A model generated the notes under the pieces. The model saw nothing but the letters and a program-made list of their open reading frames with translations. It had not been told where the DNA came from and searched no databases. The position numbers and the translations under genes are program-made. From contig CP053148.1 of assembly GCA_014607495.2 (NCBI GenBank), positions 13,826,001 through 13,890,000 on the forward strand: 64,000 bases of DNA, read 5' to 3'. The DNA is from Carposina sasakii. Lineage: Eukaryota; Arthropoda; Insecta; Lepidoptera; Carposinidae. This document shows, piece by piece, positions 23,401-33,865 of the stretch; the first letter of the stretch is position 1; the number at the start of each line of letters is the position of its first letter.

Positions 23401-23559
23401 TTCCAGACGGTAAGGGTAAACCGTCGACATATTTGTAATTCGTACGGATTTTGTGTGTTCAATCCGAGGCGAGTTCCTAAGAAGAAAAATAAGAAGAAAA
23501 GTGAAAGGAAGCAAAATAGGAACAAAAGAAGACTGCCTGAAGACTGACCTCTTGCCCGC

Positions 23560-23870
23560 AGTTTGGAAGAAAAGTGTGTTTTGTCTCTCTCACTCCCGCG
23601 TACGACGACAACATACAGGGGTGCGACAGCGACATACAGTGGGTGGGTTTGACAACAACATACAATAGGGTGACCGGTGCGTATTTAGTACGCGACGACG
23701 CCGCGGCTGATATCGGAGCTGCGCACACTGGTGAAAGGTGCGCGAGGCGGACGCGACCAGCGCGGGTTTGGGAGTTACGCCCCGGGCCCACCGCGTTCGT
23801 CACCCCGGGGATCCTTTCCCCGGCCGGACCCGCTGAAACGGGAGCTGGCCGCAAAAGTACACGTACCCAT
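23560..23870. other. GC-rich island, function unknown
   Basis: This stretch is sharply richer in G+C and CpG than its surroundings (e.g. GAGTTACGCCCCGGGCCCAC). Three imperfect repeats of CGACAACATACAG-type sequence stand at its start (about 23606, 23628, 23650). Frames are open on both strands here, as expected of GC-rich DNA. It could be a promoter-proximal first exon or a fragment of an LTR-retrotransposon leader. Neither can be shown. Confidence 0.4.
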
Positions 23871-24288
23871 CTATCCGTTTTTAGTTAGATATCGTGTAAG
23901 AACGTAAGGATATAGGCCATAAGAGTGCTAGAGCGAATCTTTATACTCATTGTTGCACTATTAGTTACATTGTAAGTTTTTACATAGAGCGCACTGGTTT
24001 ACTATCTAAGGTCAAACGACGTTATAAGCCAGTGTCAGTAAAAAAGTTGACAATAGGGTCGATTCCGGCAGTCACTTAAACCTTAACCTAATCTTAGACA
24101 GGTCTATCTGTCTCCGTTCTTGACATAAATGGCTGAGAGAAAAGGACAGGTAGGACTAATTTTACGTTTAGGTTTAATGCCGGAGTCGACCATATTGTAA
24201 CACAGTTTGGCATCGACATAGACAAATAGCGAATGGGTTTCATCACGAGACTTGACCAACATGACAATATAACAAAATAAATACATAT

Positions 24289-24422
24289 CGCACCTTCGGT
24301 GCAACAATGCCACAATTGGCAAAAATACAAAAAGCAATTGTGTCCTTATTCTACTGTAGAACAAGGTCACATCTGTCAAAAAATGCAAAACACTATTGTG
24401 CCGTTGTTGCACCGAAGGTGCG
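24289..24422. mobile_element. Small TIR element with GCACCTTCGGTGC tips
   Basis: The left end CGCACCTTCGGTGCAACAA (24289-24307) returns as reverse complement at the right end (to 24422). Each tip contains the self-complementary GCACC-TTC-GGTGC, so each can also fold alone. About 134 bp, non-coding, probably a minimal MITE. Confidence 0.65.
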
Positions 24423-24806
24423 AATGTATTTCCCATCGAAGCAAACCTATCGTACGTCGGTGACGAAACTTCGATTTTATTGAAAAATAATTTTACTTTC
24501 TAAATTAATTTTACTTTTTATAAGAACTTTAATCTGTCCACAATATAAAGATGTCAAAGCAAGTATTATGTTATTATTTGCCCTCTTAATTAATTAAATT
24601 TCTTGTAAATATGCTAAAAGGTACCTCCCAAGTAGCACAAGAGGCTGTATAGCAACTGAATATTGGACTACAATTACCCTTGAAGTGGTATAAGAAAGCT
24701 GCATAAAAGCTGATTCCGAGCTTATTCAGCCCTTAAACCACTTAAATGGGCACAAATTATTCAGCTCTAATGTCACATAAGCTGCTTAAGAGCGCAGAAT
24801 CAAATA

Positions 24807-25065
24807 TTTAAGAGAGTTATAAGGGGTAACATGTGTTGTAAGAGCTGAATATCAACTGGTTAAGAGACCATGTTACTCTTTATTCAGCTGAATACCTAAG
24901 TAATGTATCACAACGGGCCTGTTGGTGGTAGAAGCAGAAATTTAAGAGAGTTATAAGGGGTAACATGTGATGTTAGAGCTGAATATCAACTGGTTGAGAG
25001 ACCATGTTACTCTTTATTCAGCTGAATACCTAAGTAATGTATCACAATAGGCCTGTTGGTGACGC
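24807..25065 (+). repeat. 134-bp tandem duplication
   Basis: TTTAAGAGAGTTATAAGGGG starts at 24807 and again at 24941; the two units are nearly identical through TAATGTATCACAA and GGCCTGTTGGTG. The duplication lies inside the CCCAAGTAGCACA element. Confidence 0.85.
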
Positions 25066-25544
25066 GTGACTATAGAAAATAATATTTTGTATATTCATTT
25101 TACTTATTGTTGAAAAGTGACCGTAGTAACTTGTGACAACATAAACGTAAACGCCATATTAATGGCGGTGTCGTTTCATAATATATTTATTGGTACCTAA
25201 GTAAACGGAACGGTTTTCTTTATTAGTGCCAGAAAAATGTTTGGGAATGCAAGTTTACTGACATTATATATGTATATTGTCTAAGAAAATTTTGGTGCGC
25301 TACGAAAATATTGTGTTTTTAAATAATATAGTAATAAATGGTGTAAATAAGCTATGTGTTTTAAAATCTTGGCCCAACAATTTTCAATAGTTTGGACAGA
25401 ACTATTAAATAAATAGAGACTGTTACGATATAAGAAGTAATACCTAATTTAATAGATTCGTAATTCATGCACAAAACATATAAAAAAATGTAAAGTAAAT
25501 CATAATTTCCAGGTTAAACACAATAAAATGGTGGTTGATGTTAA

Positions 25545-25730
25545 ACAGCTATGTGAACCGTTATTTATCAAAGGGCTGTTTAGTGATTCACTTGTGAACC
25601 TATATTCATCAAAGGACTGCTTAGTGTTTCACATGTGAACCATTACTTATTAAAGGGGCTGTAAAGCGTTTCACGCGTGAACCATTACTTATTAATGAGT
25701 TGTTAAGCGTTTCACGAGTTAAAGTTAAAG
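25545..25730 (+). repeat. Tandem repeats with TTCAC..GTGAACC palindromes
   Basis: About four degenerate units of roughly 55-60 bases, each with TTATTAAAGGGGCTGTAAAG-like text followed by GTTTCACNNGTGAACC. The palindromic cores are TTCACTTGTGAACC, TTCACATGTGAACC and TTCACGCGTGAACC. Confidence 0.7.
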
Positions 25731-26194
25731 CCATTTATTTTGTTATACTAGTGAACCTCTAAATATCCATGAGGCATCTTGTAAACGTTTAAACTGCCGC
25801 TATATGCAGACAGTGTCAATGGATAAATAAAGGCTGCTTAGCGGTAAATATGTTCAGCGCTAAGATATATTATGGGCCACAGGTCCTGTCCCGTTATGCG
25901 TCTATTGGCTTAATATTATGAGAACTTGTGCCCCTTTAATGAGTCAGCTCAATAACAGTTCACAAGTACTTTCTTATATTGCTCTTGGCTCTTTCTATAA
26001 CTCTTTGCGTTTTAAGGGTATATTTGTGACCTATAATGCAGCTCTTATTTACCCTTAAGCTGTTTAAATATCACTGACTGCTATTATGCAGCTAAGGGAC
26101 CACGAGTGTATTCTTATATGAGTCTTAATACGCCCAGAGCTGTGTGTAGATCTAAAAGTGAGTATTTATTCAGCTATCTGTGCTACTTGGGCTA

Positions 26195-26475
26195 CAACGG
26201 TGATAGCTTAATGGTTAAGCCGTGCGCCTTTCAGTCGGAAGTTGTAGGTTCAATCCCAGTCAAGGGCCTGAACCACTGAATTTATTCCATGTACGGATTT
26301 TAATATTAAAACAATTAAAACATTCACTTAGCTATACCCGAAAGGGGGTTGGCTTCTAGCCGGCAGCCGGCCATAAAGTAAACGCCAAATCCTTAGCAAT
26401 TATGAATTTCGGAAGAAAGCATAATGCGCCGACCCCGTAAAAAATTGGATAATGTCAGAAAAATAATGATGATGA
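26195..26475 (+). mobile_element. tRNA-derived SINE with TGATGATGA tail
   Basis: The head reads TGATAGCTTAATGGTTAAGC (A box) and GGTTCAATCCCAGTCAAGGG (B box), spaced as in a tRNA. It continues with a tRNA-unrelated body, including GGCTTCTAGCCGGCAGCCGG and CATAATGCGCCGACCCCG, and ends in AATAATGATGATGAG. Pol III boxes plus a short-repeat tail are the SINE signature. It abuts the end of the CCCAAGTAGCACA element. Confidence 0.78.
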
Positions 26476-26870
26476 GGCTTACGCTTGATCACAATGCGCC
26501 TGATGGTAAGCACCGTTGTAGTCTAAGATGGAGCGCGCTTGCCTAAAAGAAACCAGTTCACTCTCGACTTGAAGACCGCAAGATTATAGTTCACGGGGAA
26601 CAGGGATTCAGGCAGGGAATTCCACAGCTTGGCCGTTCATGGTACAGATTTTCGCTATTTGGATTTTGGATTCACCAAATAGTTCTTTTGAATGATGGTA
26701 GTTACTACGTGTATGACTACAGTATCGGTATAAATGCATACAAAAAATGTTCTTTCCAAAATCAGGCATAGGAGTTATTCCGTAAATTAGACTATAGGAC
26801 AAATCTCTCTTTTCGGGAGTCTAGACTCAATGTCAGCTCTGGCCACCAAGCACGTTCTCAGCTATAAATC
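26476..26870. repeat. Probable interspersed repeat, unclassified
   Basis: GGCTTACGCTTGATCACAAT, continuing GCGCCTGATGGTAAGCACCG and then ...CAGGGAATTCCACAGCTTGG, matches my recollection of a widespread lepidopteran repeat, but the ends cannot be placed here and no second copy exists in the window. Confidence 0.4.
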
Positions 26871-27075
26871 AAATTAAAAATAATTGCACGGGCAATGAAA
26901 AAAATCGAAGGGGTTATCTATGGTTTACGCTCCGTCCGACCTGCGATATCAGCTGAGGCGGTCCCCTTGTTCTGAAACGACCGAACCACGGAGCCAATAC
27001 GAAGAGGAATAGTGATCTGATCATCGATGAACATTAGCCATGGCTGTTGGTGAAACATAACTATGTAGAATAACA

Positions 27076-27360
27076 ATGTGGTATAATATTATAGTCTCGA
27101 AATCTAGCAGACTGAAGTGGCAGTGGGCAGGCCACATGCGTCGTAGAACCGATGGATGGTGGGGTAAGCGGGTTCTCGAATGGAGACCGCGCCTTGGCAA
27201 ACGTAGCGTTGGGCGCCCTCCGGTCAGATGGACCGATGACTTAAGGAAGACGGCTGGTAGTGACTGGATGGCAAAAGCGGGAGATCGAGCCATGTGGCGT
27301 ACTCTGGGTGAGGCCTACATCCAGCAGTGGACTGCAATAGGCTGACGATGATGATATCAT
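27076..27360 (+). pseudogene. LINE ORF2 C-terminus with 3' tail
   Basis: The frame at 27076-27345 reads SRLKWQWAGHMRRRTDGWWG, LEWRPRLGKRSVGRPPVRWT, DDLRKTAG and ends EAYIQQWTAIG. The DNA then runs into GTGGACTGCAATAGGCTGAC and GATGATGAT, the normal 3' tail. It is a severely 5'-truncated insertion: no endonuclease or RT core is present. The fragment itself is unbroken, so it is fairly young. Confidence 0.82.
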
Positions 27361-27399
27361 TGTAGGATGTAAAGTCATCAATCACAGGAACTCGTGCTT

Positions 27400-28185
27400 G
27401 AAACTGGTTTCGGTAGGCGATGAATGATGAATGTTAATCGTTTTCAGGCGCCATGTATTGTAGACTAAAGTCACATGACTTCAACGATTATTATGTTCCG
27501 ATTTTTAATGGTCAGAAAGACTATTTGAATGATAAAATGCTGTTTTTCTGTAAAACTTGATCAAGATAGAGACACAAAATGTCCGGGTAATATATTCATA
27601 GTATACCCTCTCCTCTTGCTGTCTCCTTTCCTTCTCTATATCAGTAACAGAGCGATAGTAAAACAAATAGAAAATAGGCACTTCTTCAAGTAAAGCTAAA
27701 GCACTTAATTTAATGAAAATTTATACAGTTATGACTCCTGAATCACTAACATAAGCCTATATTCTCCTGCCCAACTCCAATATTACACGCAAAGACTTAT
27801 CTTATTTTCTCTAGTTATTATATAGTTCTGCGAATTCGACGTTAATGAGATGTGTAGCTCTCACCGATTTCGTGCTACCGATGCTGGACGAGACTAAAAA
27901 GCAACTGTTGAAATGAAGTGAAGCTGATTTGATAGAAAACCTACTTCTTGTAACTACTTTATGCACCGAACTTATCCCCGATAACCTCTTATCCGTAAAC
28001 AAAATAGATAAACCAAAACTGTAAGCATCACCATTAATAGATTTAAATTAATAATCATACAATAACGGATTTCTTATTGTGTATTTACGCATTTATCTTG
28101 AATTGCGAGTCATTTTACTCGTAATTATGCGCGGTTAGATTGAATAATGTTGTTATTATCTTCTATCTTCTTCTATCTATCTATG
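27400..28185. other. Intergenic, no gene seen
   Basis: No protein-like frame, splice pattern or repeat end was recognised. Confidence 0.4.
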
Positions 28186-28188
28186 CAT

Positions 28189-28340
28189 ATAATAAAATTG
28201 TAACGGGTCGATGTTTGTGCACACTAATCTCAGAAACGGCTGGACTGATTTCGATGCAGTTTTCAGGAATATATTGTGACAGGTCCGGTCGGTGGAAAAA
28301 ATCCTATTTAGCATCATCAGTTTTATCATAGAAATACTAC
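28189..28340 (+). repeat. Helitron fragment
   Basis: ATCTCAGAAACGGCTGGACT followed by GATTTCGATGCAGTTTTCAGGAATATATTGTGACAGGTC matches, in reverse, the body of the fragment at 60412-60680. The 5' end (CTATGCATATAATAAA) is a decayed form of TCTATACTAATATTATAAA, and the 3' tip is missing. Confidence 0.6.
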
Positions 28341-28624
28341 CACTAAAGATAGGCCTCCCCAAACTTATAATAATAAGGATAAATAACTATACCTACACGC
28401 AAAGCTAAAACATTAACAAAACACGGTAATTCAGTGCAGATATCATACAATGTCAGAACCAGAACACAAAGCCATAATCAGTATTTGCCATCTCTACTCC
28501 TGTCCATCATATAGCCCGTATGCGATAGGATCGAGTGACCTCTAACGAATGCAATCACATGCACTGCTCATGGAGCAACAATATACAAGAGTTGTGATAA
28601 TGTAACAACCGATAAGAACAGTTG

Positions 28625-28690
28625 GTAGTTACACCCTGCCTGTCCCGCCATAGGATCTGGGTTCAAATCCCAGTAAACGAGTTAAAACGG
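28625..28690 (+). repeat. tRNA-like SINE fragment
   Basis: GGATCTGGGTTCAAATCCCA carries a B-box-like TGGGTTCAAATCCCAG palindromic T arm. The A-box half (GTAGTTACACCCTGCC) is decayed. It is too degraded to name a family. Confidence 0.45.
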
Positions 28691-28930
28691 TTAAGACAGT
28701 TAAAACGAGAAAAGTGCTCCTTATTATAGTCCTTTGATCTTTGTTTGAGTCATGGTGTTTCTATGCCGTAATTATCTATGTAGTTCGTAGATCGAATAGA
28801 TAAGAAAAAAACTCAGTAGTTCGATGATCAAACTAATAAATAGAACTAGTGTTATCAACCATAGGGCACGGCCATAGGAATAGATGCCTTAGTGCACGGT
28901 TAGGTTTGTGCTGTAATATTTGTAAAAAAA

Positions 28931-29260
28931 TCATTCTTCGAACAAACATCGCTGGTGGCATAATATAAAAAATATACCGTCAAGACATATAATTATACAT
29001 ACATACATAATAATCACGCCTCTTTCCCGGAAGGGTAGGCAGAGATCACGGCAGGATCTCCATTTGCTACGATCCTGACACACCTCTTTCGCTTCATCTA
29101 CTTCCATGATATTCTTCGTGCACGCTCGTCGGTTTAGGGTACTCTTGACCTGACCATTCTTTAGAATTTCACCAATTTGATCGGTGAAAGTCCGGCGAGG
29201 TCTTCCCTTTCCAACCACTCTTCCGTTGTACACTTTCTTTTATACACATATAATTATATT
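28931..29260 (-). pseudogene. LINE ORF2 C-terminal remnant, reverse strand
   Basis: The reverse frame reads NGRVVGKGRPRRTFTDQIGE, ILKNGQVKSTLNRRACTKN and DEAKEVCQDRSKWRS. The GRPRRTFTDQ and DRSKWR elements are typical of LINE ORF2 tails with the catalytic parts lost. MYVCIIIC at the end corresponds to the (TACATA)n-type tail near 28996-29010. Confidence 0.72.
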
Positions 29261-29554
29261 TTTCAATAACAGGTAAATATACGGATAGTACTGACTGAAG
29301 TTATCGGAAATATAATAACACCTCGCTGAAGCAATTTTAACTTTACGGCCGGCTGTTTCCGTGTCCCTCAAAATAGAAGTACCTAGCACTTGAGTTTTTA
29401 TTTAAAATCAAGAAGCGCGAAACTCAAGGTCCTCCACAGATATGGTTTGTTTTTCGTTAGAGGTATCATGTGGATTTTAATTGTTAGTAATAAAGAAATA
29501 CATAGTACCTAATTATCAAATTCACAATTAAATTAAAATGTTCATAGTAAGGGC

Positions 29555-29640
29555 TGAACATAGGCCTCCCCCAATAACTTCCACTGTGACCTGTTGGAAG
29601 CCGCCTGCATTTAAAAAGATACCCGCGGTTATGACTAAGT
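29555..29640 (-). repeat. LINE 3'-end fragment, reverse strand
   Basis: GGGCTGAACATAGGCCTCCC through GGAAGCCGCCTGCAT repeats 7262-7325, the tail of the reverse LINE remnant there. Confidence 0.6.
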
Positions 29641-29901
29641 TATAATCCCAGATAATATTCGAAGCTGTATAAATACTGTACATTGAAAATTTTGTACATT
29701 GAAGAGCTTAGGCTGTACTCGTACAGGTTGGCTGGATAAGGGCTGTATATCCGTATATACAGCCCTTATACTCCTAAATTGGGCCCCAAATTATACAGCT
29801 CTTAGTGTAAAACTAGCTGTCTATAGCTGCACAATAACTGACTTAGAGCGTAATTAGACACCATTATACAGATACTGTTCTTAAATTTTACTTGTTTTAT
29901 T

Positions 29902-30474
29902 AACCGACTTCAAAAAGAGAGGTTATCAATTCGTCTGTTTTTTTTGTGTGTGTTACCTCAGAACTCCGTCGTTTATGAACCGATTTCAAATTTTTTTTTA
30001 TATATGGTCATGGTATACTTCCAGGTTGGTCCCATATTCACCACATTAGGATCTGATGATGGGATCTTGGAGAAATCGAGGGCTATCCTCAAATATTGTA
30101 GGCACATGTAGTCTGTTTTAATACTTTTACTGAGCGTTTTGATCACCTACATATAAAACATAATATCTGATGATGGAATCTCTAAGAAATCTAGGGATAT
30201 CATCAAATATAAAGGCCACGAGTAGTCCGTTTTTAGATTTTTATAGAGAATTTTGATCAGCTACACATAATATAAAGGAAAAGGGTCTGATGATGGAGCT
30301 GCCGAAAAACAGATAGTGGAACTTTTTAGAAACAAAATCCCCCTATGGCAGGGGGAGGCCTACGTCCAATAGTGGACTGCAATATGCTTATGAAGATGAA
30401 GATAATTGTGTTAAGTCGTGAAATTGTATGTTGCGTTAAGCCGTGTCCGAAGTAAGATGGTTATAGAGGAAGAG
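29902..30474 (+). mobile_element. Composite AACCGACTTC element, copy 3 (3' half missing)
   Basis: Starts AACCGACTTCAAAAAGAGAG and follows copy 1 through the LINE-like tail (GGCCTACGTCCAATAGTGGA) and GTGTCCGAAGTAAGATGG, then stops at 30474 where the hAT end CAGGGGCGTAGCTACC begins. The rest of the composite element is not found after the hAT remnant. Confidence 0.72.
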
Positions 30475-30850
30475 CAGGGGCGTAGCTACCACCGTATCTG
30501 CCGTATCAATTATACGGGGCCCCCAAAGTGCATATGAAAAAATTAATAAACTCCATCGTTTTTTTTTTTTATTTCCCAAATAATAAAAGACAAAAAAAGC
30601 GATTTCTTTTTTTTTAGTCATTTACTGCAACGGATGAATCCCACAAAAATCGATGTACATAATTCAAAATTCAAATTATTCTTGACCCTTCCAGTTACAA
30701 CCGCAACTGCTGAAAGACGTTTTTTTCAAAATTAAGAACTTCGATGGGACAGGAACGCCTGTCAGAGTTGTCACTATTGTCCATAGAGGCAGAAACTTTA
30801 GAAAAACTAAAGTCATCATCAGCTATAAATAGGGTCAGAGCCTAAATAAC
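30475..30850 (+). pseudogene. hAT transposon remnant: left TIR and transposase tail
   Basis: CAGGGGCGTAGCTACC is a typical hAT-family terminal sequence. From about 30670 a frame reads FLTLPVTTATAERRFF, then after a one-base loss in a T run (30720-30726) SKLRTSMGQERLSELSLLS, IEAETLEKLKSSSAINRV and a stop near 30845. This is the C-terminal dimerisation region of hAT transposases. Relative to the family pattern the segment between SKLR and the SMGQERL-like block is short by several residues, so there is a deletion as well as the frameshift. The DDE core is missing and no right TIR was found. Confidence 0.78.
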
Positions 30851-31499
30851 GCGTCCCATTTTAAGTATCTGTGGGACGCCAAATGTCCCGCTTTCAGGTG
30901 ACTCCTCTCCAGTTGATAAAAAAACCCTTCTTCAGATTATTACCGCGGATAGCACGTGATACATAAATCTAGAATTTTGATTTTTCATAGGCGGATTCTA
31001 TTTACATTTAAGACAATAAGATGATAGAAAATATAGAAATATATACACTACTTAACTTTTAACTACTTAGGTCTATGGCGTAGATATGGGCGTATAAAAT
31101 TTCGATAATTTTTTGTTACTATGCTGTACTAAATTGAACAGCTATTATCAAGCCTTGTATGATGCTGTACTACAGAGTAATTATACACCAATAACCAGAA
31201 GATAGCAATAATAAATGTTCTTGTACAGGATTAGGCTATACAAAAGTAGAATTCTAGAGCGCTACTAAGTTGATATACAGCTTGAGTTTTATAAACTGTC
31301 TTATAGCGTTTTTCAACACCATACACTGTATTTCAGAAATTTTTGGTGCTTGTTAAAAGCCAAAAGTAATAATTTAGGCTTTATATAGCCCTAAACCAGA
31401 TGTAGTATAAAACTATATAATTTTGCCTTATTACAGCTTTAAAGTTATTTTGACGCTTTTATACATCGTTTATACAACCTCTAGCTTACTGGGATATTC

Positions 31500-32790
31500 A
31501 ATTATTAATCCTTAGATGTAAGGGTTATATCAATGATCATGTAGGTTGATTTTGGTGGTCAAGTCCAGTGGTGTAACTGTATTGTTCGAGGCTCGTGGCA
31601 AATTCATCGGTTGTCCTCGTATAGTAATGTTGTGAGTTGGAATTCTTCTTTAAAAGGGGGCCTGTTCGGGCTGGGAGCCAGTGGCAATTTGCCAACTTGC
31701 TACCATATAGTTACTTCTCTACTATGAAAATTCTCTTTGATAACAGGATTTTGTAGGAGCAGAGCAACGCACACATGCCGCGAAAATTAGGTATATTTAG
31801 CCCAATCTTACAACCAATTTAAAGCAGTTTTCTTGTTTGTCTGAAAGTTAATTAAATAAAAAGATAACAGTTCGTACAGGCGATATTTTAATAATTTGCT
31901 TAAGAATTCAATTTTTTCCCTTCGCTTTTTCATTTAATTTACCGTGGATTTTATATAATATTGAAAATCTACCCGAACCCATTAATAATTTTAATTACTA
32001 GTTTTACAGTTTTCCAAACGAAAATTTCATTATAGTAAAAATTCTGATATGTGAATTCATTAAAATTACTCGGGTGGATCCCACGTTCTCACGCCTGCTA
32101 AACAGTAAATTGGATATAGGTAAGTACTGAATAATGTCGGCTCACTTTACCATGCCTTACCTTATGGTGCAATTAAATGAAACTTCCTTCTAACGCGTGA
32201 TTCTGTACAAGTATCTATGGTTGAAAAACTTACTTTCCTGTAAACATCGACATATTAAACTTCAAAAATTTATAATACCTTTAAAATAGAGACATTATAA
32301 TATAGGAGACATTTACATAAACAACGAAAATCCATAGAAGTGTCGTTTTTCGCAATTAGATTAAGATCCCATTGCAAAAATACGTCGCCCTGTATCTGTA
32401 TTTTAATAAAAACCTAATTATTTAAGTAATTATTATTCAAAAACTAACACTATTTCCCTTTTGAAACTTTTAAAAACATAATTATTTCTTATATTTATAA
32501 CTAATACGCAAGAGAAGATCTATAGAAAAGAGAAACAAATCTATAATCAACGTTACAACATAACACATATATGTCGGTATAAATATTCAAGTGCTCCACG
32601 CATACATCGTATGCGTCAGACCAAAATTTTATTTTTACAGACAAGGTAATATTCAGAAACTCGCATTAAGCTGAAAGTAACATGTAATACAATTCGCGTG
32701 TTTGGCTGAATATGAGTGTGAAATACTCATTTTCCTGCCTTGTTCTCGTTTATTTAGGTCGGTGCAATATGTATTTTTCTTCCATTAATC
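31500..32790. other. Intergenic, no gene seen
   Basis: AT-rich. A TATAAAT string at 32578 followed by a GTCAGACC initiator-like site near 32615 is a possible core promoter, but no convincing downstream exon was found. Confidence 0.4.
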
Positions 32791-32799
32791 CCTATTATC

Positions 32800-33140
32800 C
32801 GTCATCTCATTGCTCACTCCCAGTACACGCATATCCTCTCTCAGTCCATTCAACTTTTCTTTGGTCTACCTCTACCTTTATATCCATTCACATTCATGCA
32901 CAACGCTCTGTGTAAAATATGCATTTCATCCCGTCGCTTTACATGCCCATGCCCTCGTAACTTGTCTGTAATCGGCGCAACTTTCAGATTTCCTCTTATA
33001 TACTCATTTCTTATTTTATCCATTCTTATAACTCCACACATCCATCTCAACATTCTCATCTCGTTTACATGCAGTTGATTTTCATCCTTCTTCTTTACGG
33101 CCCAGCATTCAGATCCATACAAGACGACAGGTCGAATTAC
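32800..33140 (-). pseudogene. LINE ORF2 remnant, reverse strand
   Basis: The reverse frame 32850-33122 reads MYGSECWAVKKKDENQLHVN, EMRMLRWMCGVIRMDKIRNE, YIRGNLKVAPITDKLRGHGH and ends KGRGRPKKS. This is the conserved block following the RT domain in a common insect LINE group. RHGH-type compression near VKRRDE suggests a small deletion. The rest of ORF2 and the 3' end are absent. Confidence 0.8.
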
Positions 33141-33700
33141 GGTCTTGTAAAAGAAATACTGAAATAAAATTCTATAGGTAACTAAAAAAAAATGTTTCTA
33201 CTCACAGTATTTAAAAAATGTTTTATTTCGACTAGCCCGGCAAAACTAATGAAATACTCGTACATCCAACTTCCAACTTTCCTTCGGAGTGCGGAATGGA
33301 TTTATCGAAACAGTATTAAAGCCTTTTCAATTTACAGTAAAAACCCACATACAGCGAATAAGTTACTGAGGTGTGAGAATATAAAATCACAGTAATATGA
33401 TACTACATTATTATACCTAGGTAGAATTCAGTGGCACCATTCTAGTCTATAAACTAAATTCTAAGGAAACAAGTAACTAATATAGATACTCTACGCTATA
33501 GAGTTTAGATGGTAATTTTGTTATCGGAGATAGTACTCTCTGGTCGCAGGCGAAGTTTGAGTAGACTTGATTATTGGTTTTAGTCGGAAAATGAGTCACT
33601 TAATTAAGACCGTAATGATGGAAAAATTATATATTTTGGCATTTGGCATACCACCGTGATAAACATAAAACGACATAGGTATAAGGACAGGGTATAATGA
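33140..33700. other. Intergenic, no gene seen
   Basis: No feature recognised. Confidence 0.4.
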
Positions 33701-33719
33701 CTACTATAGCTATATACAA

Positions 33720-33865
33720 AGGACTGCGCCTGCAGGCGAGGTGTGGTCTGCAGCAAGCGAAGGTCGGCGCGCGCGCCGCCGGCTCGCGCCTGCCATCGAA
33801 TTCAGTCTCATGTGCGGGAACACACACTACGCCTGCCTCTACGCAAACACATCTCCAATACATCT
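33720..33865. other. GC-rich, CpG-rich patch
   Basis: GGCGCGCGCGCCGCCGGCTC and its surroundings contrast sharply with the AT-rich flanks. Frames are open on both strands. It could be a first exon or promoter of a host gene whose other parts are not evident, or a transposon fragment. Confidence 0.35.

Larger units (their letters stand above)
24627..26191. mobile_element. 1.57-kb element with CCCAAGTAGCACA tips and subterminal repeats
   Basis: CCCAAGTAGCACA at 24627-24639 faces TGTGCTACTTGGG at 26179-26191. The interior near both ends is studded with GCTGAATA / TATTCAGC and related AGCTCTTA motifs in both orientations (for example near 24651, 24722, 24758, 24841, 24884, 24979, 25014 and 26167). 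It contains a 134-bp tandem duplication and a run of about 60-bp TTCAC..GTGAACC repeats. There is no open frame. Dense short subterminal repeats are the kind of site that hAT- or CACTA-type transposases bind; assignment to a superfamily is not possible because no clear target duplication was seen. Confidence 0.72.
29645..31495. mobile_element. Element with ATCCCAG tips and GCTGTATA/TATACAGC motifs
   Basis: ATCCCAG at 29645 faces CTGGGAT ending at 31495. Both end regions carry many copies of GCTGTATA or its complement and variants: near 29663, 29711, 29741, 29759 and 29794 on the left, and near 31163, 31271 and 31431 on the right. This architecture, short TIR with dense subterminal octamers, copies that of 24627-26191 with a different octamer. 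The middle is interrupted by composite copy 3 (29902-30474) and a hAT remnant (30475-30846), both younger. No transposase belongs to it. Confidence 0.55.

Noticed and set aside
23477..23888. Open frames on both strands in the CpG-rich island
   Set aside because: High GC lowers stop frequency; neither frame resembles a known protein.
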